Shown here piece after piece: positions 10,109 through 21,400 of a stretch of DNA of 64,000 bases. Every line of letters starts with the position of its first letter. Position 1 is the stretch's first letter. Source of the DNA: Closterium sp. Naga37s-1 (lineage: Eukaryota > Streptophyta > Zygnematophyceae > Desmidiales > Closteriaceae); contig CANJKZ010000142.1 in NCBI GenBank assembly GCA_947471745.1, positions 4,518,501 through 4,582,500 of the forward strand, in the 5' to 3' direction. Position numbers and translations under genes: made by a program. Below the pieces are notes generated by a model that saw only the letters and a program-made list of their open reading frames with translations, made no database searches and was not told where the DNA came from.

Positions 10109-10626
10109 TTGAATGGATTCCAAGAGTGCTCAATGCTCACGCGGACGAACTTTCCAAGTTGCAAGACCACGATGACTACTCCTTGCATGCACCATGGTTT
10201 CGCCTCTTGGAGCGCCGCTGGGGTCCCCACACGATTGACCTCTTTGCAAACGCTCGTAACAACCAGGTCCAGCGCTTTTGTTCAAAGCTACCACACCCAA
10301 GCGCGTTCGCCATAGATGCATTCTCCGTCTCTTGGAAGGGCGAACGATGCTTTACTTTTCCGCCACCACACCTGATCCCAGCCACACTCCGGCACGCGGA
10401 ACGCACGCAAGCGGAACTCACGCTGATAGTACCCCAATGGACCGGAGCGTCATGGTGGCCTCTCCTCCAGCCGTCCGCACAATCATGGGCTCCCGCGGTG
10501 GTAGCGCACATTCCCCTTGCTCAAGGCAGTCAATGCCTTCGGCCAGGTTCACACACCTCTGCATTTTCTGGACTCGGATTGCCTCATAGCCCAATCATTG
10601 CTTTGCGTGTAAATTATGCGGTCTAA
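10109..10626 (+). pseudogene. Outer YR retrotransposon, right part of RT-RNase H-methylase ORF
   Basis: This continues the fragment that stops at 4286. It gives the last RNase H motif (HADELSK) and the Dam-like methylase region (IDLFAN, VDAFS, FTFPPP, LIVPQWTGASWW), ending at TAA 10624-10626. It aligns with residues from about 525 to the end of the inner ORF2. Just after it, the segment atcaatgtgtgatttcagga occurs twice (about 10636 and 10677), and one copy could act as a 3' splice site. Confidence 0.88.
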
Positions 10627-10685
10627 TAAAAATTATCAATGTGTGATTTCAGGACTGTTGGTTCACTAATAAACATGATCAATGT

Positions 10686-11610
10686 GTGATTTCAGGACTT
10701 TTGGCTCAGCTCCAGCAACAATTGTTGAACGTTATTAGCCATGTTCGTGCACCATCCACAATCGAGACATATCAGCCTTATTGGCAGAAATTTCGCACAT
10801 TCTGCACTCAAGTCAGGCTCGAGTTTCTGCCGGCAACCGACTTGACGCTAGCACTCTATCTCATTCATGCGCTCAACAACAAGGCCACTTTCTCGGCTAT
10901 TAACCTGACGTGTTCGGCAGTGGCCTTCGCACATCGCATGACAGGCGAAGTCTCTCCGACGGTCGGCCCATTTACCCTGCAAGTATGGGAGTTTGCCAAA
11001 CGGCATGGCCCCCGTCCGGCCCGAACCAAAGAACCGATCTCTCTCCATCAAGTACAGGACATGGCTCGCCCCTACCTCGAGTCGTCAATTCCGGCGGAAT
11101 ACCAGAAGGGCTTGATACCCCTCCTCATGTTTTCAGCGTTTCTGCGCTACTCCGACCTCGTCTCGCTGCAATGGAACGACGTCCAGTTCGAGGAGGAGGC
11201 AATGTGGCTGCTCATCCCACACTCCAAGACGGACCAGGAAGGGAAGGGTGTATGGATCCCAGTGGCGGCAATCTCGGGCCCATTCTACCACGATCAGAAA
11301 TTGGTGTCTCGACGCCGGCAGGAAGGCCGGACTTGACGTCACGCATATCGGAACCCTCTCATTTCGCAAAGGTGCAGCCACCGCGACGGCAAGCCTCGGA
11401 GTCCCTGATCGGATCTTTAAGCGCATGGGCCGATGGCGCAGCGACATGGCCAAGGAAATGTACGTCACGATTGCGCAAGACCAGCTCATCTCTCTCTCCA
11501 CGCAGTTGCAGGATTCCTCAACAGCCCCGTCACCCGCCATTCATCAGTGCTCCATCGAGCGGCACCGCCAGCCCCGACTGCACCTGCCTCAGAAGACCCA
11601 TATGAAATGA
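10686..11610 (+). pseudogene. Outer YR retrotransposon, tyrosine recombinase (deleted and frameshifted)
   Basis: The first frame (to TGA at 11336) has the core-binding domain and box I (FLRYSDL). The C-terminal box (GTLSFRKGAAT, GRWRSDMAKEMY) lies in another frame from about 11280 to the stop at 11608-11610. Compared with the inner copy about 40 residues are missing between the two parts. The His of H-x-x-R is Leu, so even a joined product would lack a catalytic residue. As in the inner element the stop falls at the start of repeat B1. The copy is inactive. Confidence 0.85.
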
Positions 11611-11975
11611 AGCACGCTACCTTTGCAAGTTGGCCTAAGGACACTTTCACAATATTATAATTTTTGAAAGTGTAACACTTTCTCAAAATTTGTATTGTGA
11701 AAGGGGGTACGTGGCCAACACAGCAAAGGTGGCGCCGAAGCGTTACTCACCCTCTTTTGCCTACAAAAGAGGGTCGTGAGGTCATTCGCCCTCACCCACG
11801 TTTTTCATTTCTAGTTGTAGTTTCATTTCCCCCCCCTCCCACCCAATTGTGATGCTGTGATGTATTGATATATAGGACGAGAACAATGTACTACACCCAT
11901 ATGAAATGAAGCACGCTACCCCATATGAAATGAAGCACGCTACCTTTGCAAGTTGGCCTAAGGACACTTTCACAA
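11598..11975 (+). repeat. B1-A2-B2 terminal repeat block of the outer YR element
   Basis: B1 is 11598-11652, A2 starts at 11653 (TATTATAATTTTT) and runs to about 11820, and B2 is about 11896-11975. A2 carries a palindrome (GAAAGTGTAACACTTTC). B2 again contains a tandem duplication of the first 24 or so bases of B1 (ccatatgaaatgaagcacgc...). The layout is the same as in the inner element although the sequences differ. The element ends at 11975; its A1 copy was lost or lies beyond the Ty3/gypsy insertion. Confidence 0.85.
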
Positions 11976-12409
11976 TAATGTTATTTTGCTGGGTTTAGAT
12001 TATGATGTCCTGGTAAGGGATGGGAGTCTTACCGTACAACTTCCAATCACATACCTAGTCCACGTGCTCCTCTGAAGGCTTTACTGCAATTAGGCATGTA
12101 TTAGGCTGACCTGTCCAATTGGGCTTTACTTCTGTATCTGCAGAAGTGCTGCAACATCTGTTTGATGTACTGGTATGTCACACTACAAAGAAGAATTTCC
12201 AGGCAAACATCAAGCACTGCAACATGTGGCACAAGGAAGTGCCCTGCAGTAACGAAAGCATACGGTAGCATTTCTAGCATAGCAATGGCAGTAGTAGCAG
12301 GACGCGGGGAGATAACAACGCAAGAGAAAGCTCTACACACATATAAGGTATGGGCAGGCAGACCTATCATGCCACTCTACATAAATAGGCTTGGCTTGGA
12401 CCCCTTGTG
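11976..12409. other. Intergenic / probable 3' region of the first LRR gene
   Basis: No gene is recognised. The right part is probably the 3' untranslated region of the minus-strand receptor gene whose stop is at 12410-12412. Confidence 0.5.
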
Positions 12410-15400
12410 CTACCCGGTTCCCGGAGGGCCTGCAGGTATCATGGCATAACAAAGGGGGGCGAACAAATAGTGCAGCACAGAAAGAGCAGGACGGAGGAAT
12501 TATGTCTTGTGTGTCTAAACATCTGCGTGTGTGTGCATGAGTGCGTGGAATAGGCAGCAACAGGGTGGGGGAGTGGCTTACGCATGCGCGCATATTCGTC
12601 GCGGTTAGTTCCCACAGATGATGGTGCTGTTGACACCAGCAGGTCTGCATGGAGGAGAGTGTGTGTAGGAGGACATGGAAGCACAGCCAGCACAATCAGC
12701 ATTGCAATCAGTGATGGTGTGCGGGAACAGGGGGAGGGGGGAGACGGAAAGAGAGTTGAACGGGTGGAGAGAGGAGAAAGAGTGCAAAAAATGGGAAAAA
12801 TGATGTTGTGCAAAAGAACAGAGTGATCGGAGTGCCTTCTAGGCGCCGTATCGTACCCTCATGGTCAGGCGCATCGGGCTTGTGGGTGATGACAATGTAT
12901 GCGAGGCCAGCAGCAGTGATGAGCACAATGAGCAGCCCGATCACAATGGCCGCTATGGCGCCCCCTGACAGGCCCCCGCTGCTGCTGGGTGGCGGGGTGG
13001 TGGTGTTGACGGGCCTGGGCGGCACTCGGGCGTTTCCACCATTAGGGGGGAACGGCATTGGTGGTCCGGACGATGGCGGGGGCAGTGGCAGCGGTGGCAC
13101 TATCGGTGGCGACGGTGGTGCTGGGCCTTTGAAAGGGACAGCAAGCAGGAAAGGAGAAAGAGAGAGAGAGGGGGAGGGGGGGGGTGTGAAACACGGAGTT
13201 GAGCAGGAAAAAAAGGAAGAGAGACGTTTGTTGGGACAACAGTAGGTAGGGGCCAGTACTGTCGCTGTTGGCTCTAAATGCTCCTCCATCCCCTCCTCCT
13301 ACCACACAGTCACAGTCACAGTCACAGCCAGACAAAGTCAGACACAGTGACAGTCAAAGGGCACAGACGGTCATGGCACGTAACAAAGGTGCGCGTCGAA
13401 GGAGTGTGTCCAGGTGCGGTGGGGTTGCTCACTCACCGCCTCCACAGCGAGCGCAGAACTCCTTGCAGAAACCACAGTAGCCCGAGTCCGGGTCGGGCTG
13501 AAGCATGCAGGGGAGCGAGTTGTTGGGGCAGAACAGTGACGTGCCGGCCACGTTACTGATGCGTGGATGGAACAAGGCAGAGGGAAACAGCAGGGAGGAT
13601 TCAATGTGTGGTGATGAGCAGGGGACAGTGGGGGGGAAGGAAAGGTTGGGGAAGGGAACGGGAGGGAAATGCGAAGGAGATGGCAGGGGCAGAGGAGCTC
13701 ACAGGTCGGTGAGATTGGTGAGTTGTCCAAGGCTGGCAGTGATCATACCAACAAGTTGCATGTTGTTGCTCAGGTCACTGCATAGAGGGTGGGGAGATGG
13801 GCAGGCAGGCGTGAATGCTTGAAAGAGTGTGGCGGACAGGTAAGGTGGTGGAGGGGAAGGTGGCAGCGTGGGGGAGGTGCAAGGATGACTAGGGAAGGTG
13901 ATGTGGGATGTGTGACTTGCATGAGGACGGGCAACACAATGTGTGCAGGATGCTGCGCGTGTGACATGCATGGAAGGCAATGCGACGAGGGAAAGGCAAA
14001 AGTCAGAAGAGCATGAACCTAAGGTACATGAATGAGATTTCGAATCGACTCAAAAGAAGAGTATCAGGTATATGAATGAGACGCACAACACATGCAAGCA
14101 TGCATTACATGTGGTGTTGGTGGGGTGCGAGCGGGACTCACAGGGCCTCCAGCTGGTACAGCTGACTGAACTCAGTCGGCACGCTGCCCTTGAAATCGTT
14201 CTCTGCAAAGTTTCTGCACGGCGAGACATGCAGAGAGGCAGACATGCAGAGAGGCAGACATGCAGAGAGGCAGACATGCAGAGAGGCAGACATGCAGAGA
14301 GGCAATCGGAGAGGTAACAGCATGAATGAAATTGGAACATACGGAAGGTGAGAGCATTCGGGGAGCATGTCGAGAGAAGAGGTTGGGGAGTGGGAGACAT
14401 GAGAGGGGAGACCAGCGTAGTGTATGGAGCAAGAATGCAGATGGCCACAGTGATATGGCCAAGCATAGGAGGAGGAATGAGATCGCAGTGGAGAGTGGTG
14501 TGTGGTCACAGTGGCAGCGTGCCAGTTGTGCTCACAAGGTATCGAGGTTCGTCATGTTCCCAAGGAAGGCTGGCAGGGAGCCGTTGAGAATGTTCTGGGC
14601 CAGGTCGCTGCAGTCACGAGGGGCACAGGGAGGAGAGCAGGGCAGAGGGGACGGAGACGACAGGGCACGGTCAGACAACAGACGGCAGTTGGAATGTAGT
14701 GGATGGAAGATGCTGTGGGAAAGTGCGAGGGTGGCTTGGTGGGTGTGAGGGTGGGAGCGGACAGGAATCGCAGGTTGGAGAGCGCACTGAAGGACGCAGG
14801 GATGGACCCCTGCAGCGTGTTGTTTGACAGGTCCCTGCACACGCACGCGGGGGGGGGGGGAGGTGGGTGGGGGGGGGAGAGGGTGAAAGGCATGGCCTCA
14901 TGGAGATGGCGCTCAGACTAAGGAATGGCACGCATGGCATGGCATGGCATGGCACGGCAGGGAATGGAATGGCATGGCACGGCATGGCACATATAGTGGC
15001 AAGCTGTTAAAGGGGCATGAAGAAGAGCGGGCAGCAGGAATGTAGCAGCACTGGTCACAGTAGCATGCGGCTTTCGATTCATGGGCTGTACGTGGGCCAT
15101 GAGGGCGCTGAGGACGAGGGTGAGTGAGCGACATAGTGTGCGTGTGGTGCGTGTGAAAGAGACAAGGCAGTGAGCACATGAAGGCCAAGCACGGCCATGG
15201 GTGCTGTGCTGCGCGCTGTGCTGTGTCCAGTGCCGTGTGCTGTGCCATATGGTGCCACGTAGTGCCATGTGGTGTCATGCGGTGCAATGCGGTGCCACGT
15301 GGTGCGATGCAGTGCCATGTGGTGCCATGCGGTGCACTGACAGGCCCAGCAGCTGGTTGAGAGCGCCCAGGGTGGAAGGAATGGTGCCGTCCAGCTGGTT

Positions 15401-18400
15401 GCTCCCCAGGTAACTGGTGTGCGCACATTGCACAAGCATGTATGGGACACCATGGAGTAGGGGGCGCAGGCGGACAGGGGAAGATGGCAGATGCCGCATG
15501 TGACGTAGCAGCTTTCTGACAGAAGATGCGCCAAGAAAGCTGACAGTCCAGAGCACAACTAACGTGTGTGTGAAGAGCAATGAGAAAGGGAATCTACAGA
15601 AATGTGACGAGCACAAGAAGAGGGCAGGCGGGGAGGGCAGGCGGGGGCTGTGGATCAAGCCAAGAGCAGTGAGGAGGAAAAGGAAGGTGAGTGGGTGCAA
15701 GGAGGGAGTTACATGGCTTGAATGTTGGACAAATTGCCCAAGGACTCGGGCAGGGCGCCCGTGAGATTGTTCACTGCCAGTACCCTGCCATGGGCCACAC
15801 ATGCCATGAGCGACACATGCCATGAGCGACACATGCCATGAGCGACACATGCCATGAGCGACACATGCCATGAGCGACACATGCCATAAGGAAATGCATG
15901 CCACAAGCAACGCATGCCACGAGCAAAGCACGCCACGAGCAAAGCATGCCACAAGCAATGCATGGCAATCCACATTGCAATGCGTGCCTTGGTAGTGCAA
16001 GGACATAACATAGTTAAGCAGCAGGAGTGGGAGAGCCGAGAGCATACATTGCTCGGAGAGATTGCAGCCTGCCAAACGATGCTGGTATGGACCCAGACAG
16101 CTGATTCATCCCAAGCCCTCTGCACGCACACACACACCAGGGCTTCAAACAATCAGCTGAGAGAATGGAGGGTACTGGAAGAAGTGGGCATTGGCAGGCA
16201 TGGAATGGGTTGTGCCTCGGTGCAGAAGGGCTGGGAATTCAGAGGGAGATGCGCGCTGAATAGTGGCGGAGAAGCCAATGCACGAGAGAGAAATGGAGTT
16301 TGCAGTGCGGGAGAAGGGAAGGCATGGTGGCATGCAGCGGAGGAGGTAGCAGGGCGCACAGCATGCGGAGGCTAGTGAGGTTGCCAAGCTGCGCAGGAAT
16401 GGTGCCATTGAGATTGTTCTGTCCCATCGCCCTGCCACACACAGCCAGTGATGCCACACACAGCCAGTGATGGCACACAACAGGTCATTGGCATGGTGCT
16501 GGTTGAATCGAGTTGTTACAGCACAGCCCAGCATGTGAGGAGCACAGATTGTGGCACGTGCAGTGCGTGCACCTCACATGCACGCCCATCCCACAACACA
16601 GCCCTTCATCATTCCAACTACCCAACCCTCTGCTCCAGCTCATTCGCTTCCTCGCCCCCCCGTTTGCCACATCCCGCCCCATCACCCATATCATTCAGCA
16701 CGCAGCACTATTACATGGGGGTGAAGGTGGTGGGCGCTCACAGGGAGACAAGGCCTTGAAGTTGGCCGAGGGATGACGGAATGGGTCCCATGATGCTGTT
16801 GTTCCTTAACAACCTGCCATGCCATGCGCACAGAGACGACGAGGGAGAGAGGGAGAGCCGAGAGCAGAGAGCAGCGAGCAGAGAGCACAACAATATTGAG
16901 CCACATTGGGATAGAGCGCTCTTGGGTATGCTCGGAATCAACGGCAAGGAAACCAGAAAGGTAGGACATACAAAGTACGCAGCGCAAACATATCCCCGAG
17001 CGAGCCAGGGATGGTGCCATCGAGACGGTTGTCATTGAGTTCACTGCATTGCATGGTGCGGAGGGGCAAGAAGAGAAGCAGACAGACGATCCACACACAC
17101 GCACACACAGATGGTGAAGCGATGACGACAGGGAGGTGGCAAAGAGGGGATGGAGAGGAGCGAAAATCAGAAGGAGAAGAAAGGGTCAGGTGATTGCGAT
17201 CGTCGGCGAAAAAATAGGTGAAAGCCCGGGTAAAGATACAGACACTGTGCAATGCTGGAAGGCAGGACGGGGGAGACACGTACAGTAATGTGAGCTGAGA
17301 GAGCGATCCGATGACAAGGGGAATATACCCGGTCAAGTTGCACTCAAACAAACCCCTGCCCATCCATGCGCCATCACGCCAAAGGAATAGCAACACGCGG
17401 CATGGGAAAAATGATTGCGTGAGTGACCATCGACCATCAGTTCTTGCAGCCACGCACAACGCCACATGGCATGCCGGAAAAAGATATGAAAACGCGCAGA
17501 GCAAGGCGGGGTGCATTGCAGGAGAGGAGAGGGGAAGGGAAGATTGGTAGTCGTGAGCTGGGAAGCTAGGGGTGAGAGCTAGAGCGGCGCGAGGTAATGT
17601 GTGCAGTGGGAGGAAAGATGCACTGACAGCTCCTGCAGATTGGTGAGGGTTGAGATGCTCCTGGGGATGTTACCACCTATTGGCGTTGAGGAAAAACGCC
17701 TGCATGCATGGTGTCGCGCACAGGAGGAGAAGGATGAGCATGGGAAAAGGAGGAGGAGCAGGAGGCAGAGGCGAGGAGGAGGATGAAGGGAGGGGGAGGA
17801 GGAGGAGGAGGAGGAGGAGGAGGAGGAGGAGGAGGAGGAGGAGGAGGAGGAGGAGGAGGAGGAGGAGGAGGAGGAGGAGGAGATTGAAGAAAAGCGAAAA
17901 GAGATGAGGGTAAGAGAAGGAATGTGCAGCATGGGAAGCAAGGTGCCTGGTGGAGCACAGTACAGTGTGGAGGCCCTTTAACTTCAACCATGCGAGATAG
18001 CGAAGGGGGTTGGGGAATTAGGAATGGAGCACGGACAGAACAGTCAAGGAGGAGAATTGTCCGATGAAGTCCGGAATGCCACCAGTGATGACGCTGAAGC
18101 TCAGGTCCCTGCTCAGCGGCACAGCGGCATGTCAGCACATCGAGAGCAGAGCACACACACGAGCTGAGCAACTCACATCCGCGGGCAGTTCTCTGGTGGG
18201 ATGGGCTATGGTAGCCGAACACAACACGAGAGAACTATGGGACTTGTGGGACACGGGTGGCATGCTTGGCAGATGACACAGGGAAAGCGAGCGGCAGTGG
18301 CGGTGAGCGTGGCAGAGAGCAGGGAGGGTGGGCGATGAAGAGAGGGCAAGAACAGGTTGTGGATGTGCCAAGGGGCAAGAGGCAGCAACCATGAGGAGGG

Positions 18401-21400
18401 CATACGGGCAGCCAAAGGGAACAGGTGACTTGAGTCGACTCAAAAGACAGCTTACAGGTGCTCGAGAGAGGAGAGCGTGGAGTAGGAGGCGGGAATGATT
18501 CCTGTGAGATTGTTTCCGGCCAGGTCACTGCGTGGCATGAGGGTGGCGGGTGGGGCATGCGGGCATGACACACAGGACAAAGTGGGAGATTGACACTACA
18601 TGGGGAGCCAATCTCCAAGGAGTTAGAGTGAATTTACGAACAGAGACAATGCAAATCAAGCGGGCAATGCTGACGGAATGGGATGGGAGGGCCAGTAGCA
18701 GCAGCAGCAGCAGCATGTGGTGGCAAGGCAAGGCAAGGCAAGGCAGGAGAGCAGCTCACAGCACGCGGAGGTCAGGGAGAGCACTGAGGTCCACAGGAAG
18801 GTTGCCCTGCAGCTTGTTGCCACCCAAGGACCTGGGCGGTGCGGGTGAGGACGCCGCATGCTCAGTGAATGTAGAGACGTGCCTCTGCTGAGAGCGTGCT
18901 CTGCTAAGCGGGTGCTAGTGGGTGGGTGCTAGTGGGTGGGTGCTAGTGGGTGGGTGCTAGTGGGTGGGTGCTAGTGGGTGGGTGCTAGTGGGTGGGTGCT
19001 AGTGGGTGGGTGCTAGTGGGTGGGTGCTAGTGGGTGGGTGCTAGTGGGTGGGTGCTAGTGGGTGGGTGCTAGTGGGTGGGTGCTAGTGGGTGGGTGCTAG
19101 TGGGTGGGTGCTAGTGGGTGGGTGCTAGTGGGTGGGTGCTAGTGGGTGGGTGCTAGTGGGTGGGTGCTAGTGGGTGGGTGCTAGTGGGTGGGTGCTAGTG
19201 GGTGGGTGCTAGTGGGTGGGTGCTAGTGGGTGGGTGCTAGTGGGTGGGTGCTAGTGGGTGGGTGCTAGTGGGTGGGTGCTAGTGGGTGGGTGCTAGTGGG
19301 TGGGTGCTAGTGGGTGGGTGCTAGTGGGTGGGTGCTAGTGGGTGGGTGCTAGTGGGTGGGTGCTAGTGGGTGGGTGCTAGTGGCTCATCAGCATGTGTCG
19401 TGTCAATAGGATATGAAGGAAATATGGATGCAGGAGGTGCATGCGGCGAGGAGGGAGGGAGAAAGGCAGTGCGAGTGGGAAGGAGAGAGTTACAGGACGT
19501 TGAGCAGACGCAGTTGCCCGAGGGCAGCAGGGATGAATCCGCCAATGAAATTGCTGCTGAGTCGACTGTACACGGGCAGCACAGGCAGAAGGAAGAGCAC
19601 AGGAGGAATGCTGCCTTAGCTCTGCGGGACCACCGCTGCAGGCATGGCAAGGCCATACCTGGGGCATGCAGAGAGCACGGCATGCTGGCACATGCAAGGA
19701 AGGAGAATATAAAGCACACGGTGGGAGCAGCGCAAGACAAGAGCGGTGATGGAGGAGCATGGTGAAGGCGATAGGGAGAGGAGTGCGCACAGGGATGCGA
19801 GGCTGGTGAGCCCTGTGAAGGTGTCGGGTATGGTCCCTGTCAGCACACACAATGAGAGGTCCCTGCATGGCAAGGGGGAGACGGGAGATGCGCAGTGAAA
19901 TGGGACGGGGTGGGGGGTAGTGGACCGTGGAAGGAGGGATGGGTCGTGAGGGGCGCAATGCAAGCGGGTGCTTGTTGGAGCCACAGAGACAGAATCGCAG
20001 ATAGAGCAGCAGATACGTTGGCAGTCCCATCCCATGGAGCATGATCTCCCCAGCATGTCATGTCATGTCGTGTCATGAAAGCCAGTCCCACGAGGCGTAC
20101 AGGTGAATGAGGTTTGCGAGCGACCCCAGCTGCGCTGGCACGTCCACTCCGAGGGGGTTGTTGCTCATGTTGCTGTGGCGCGCATGGCAGGGCACAGTGG
20201 GCGGGGTTAGAAGTGCAGCAAGAGGGGCCAAAGCTAGACGAACGTCACGCGTGGTTGGGGGATGATTGGAATGATTGGAATGACAGGAGGTAAGTGGTAT
20301 TGACACAGGTGACCCGCAACACGAGCTCTCACAGAGCTGAAATTGCTTGTACCCGCACAGACTCCTTGGAAAGGAAGCAGAAAAGATGATGGCAATGCTT
20401 CAGGGTTTTGGCTTTAGGGTGATAGCAATATACAGGTGGTTCAAGGAGCCTGCGAGGCCAGTAATGGTGGCAGGGATGCTCCCGTTGAGACGGTTGCTCT
20501 GCACGCTCCTGCATGTGCACGCACATATGCACAGAGAGACAGGCGGGCACAGACGCACGCACGCACAGAGAGACAGGCAGGCTGGGGAGGAGGCGTGCTG
20601 GGGAAAGGCGTGGAGAGGAGAGAACGATGTGGGGGCCAAGGCAGAGGGGGGTGGTCGTAGTGAGCAAGAGGGGAACAGGAAGGGTGTGTGGTGGTGGTGG
20701 TGCAGGGCATACAGGTGAGTGAGATTGGTGAGGGCGCCGATGCCTGATGGCAGGGAGCCTGAGAAGCTGTTGTAACTCAGTGACCTGAGGACACCGGCAT
20801 GGCACGTGGAGGAATAAGAGGTTGCTATTTGAGATAGAAGAGGAGGACATGTGAATGGAGGCGAGAACCGATAGCAAGGAGGAGCATGCAAGGGTACTGA
20901 TGTATGGAATGGGGAAGGGGAGCGGGCAGAAGTGTGAAGGCGGCTTGATGGATGGTATGGTTGGATGGTGGCTCTAGGAAAAACATACAGGTGAATTAAG
21001 TTGGTAAGGCTACCAATGGCATCGGAAATATTGCCAGAAAGCTGGTTGCCATGCAGCCACCTGGTAGTTGTAACAGGGGCAGAAGAGAGGAAACGTTGCG
21101 TAGTGCTTGGAAGGCAAGCTTGGGACACGTATATGAGAGAAAAGCACCACCAAGGGCGAGTGAGCATGGACTGTGAAGACAAGGCACACGAGTGTGAGGT
21201 GAAGCACACAAGGGGTGGGCCGTGCTGAGCGTTCAGGAATGCTGACATACAGTGACTCAAGGCTGGTGAGAGACGAGACAGTGTCTGGGATAGATCCACT
21301 GAGGGCGTTGTTGCTCAAATTGCTGCAGTGGTGGGGGCGAATAGCAGGGAGCATGGGCAGGGAGCATGGGCAGGGAACATGGGCAGGGAGCATGGGCAGG

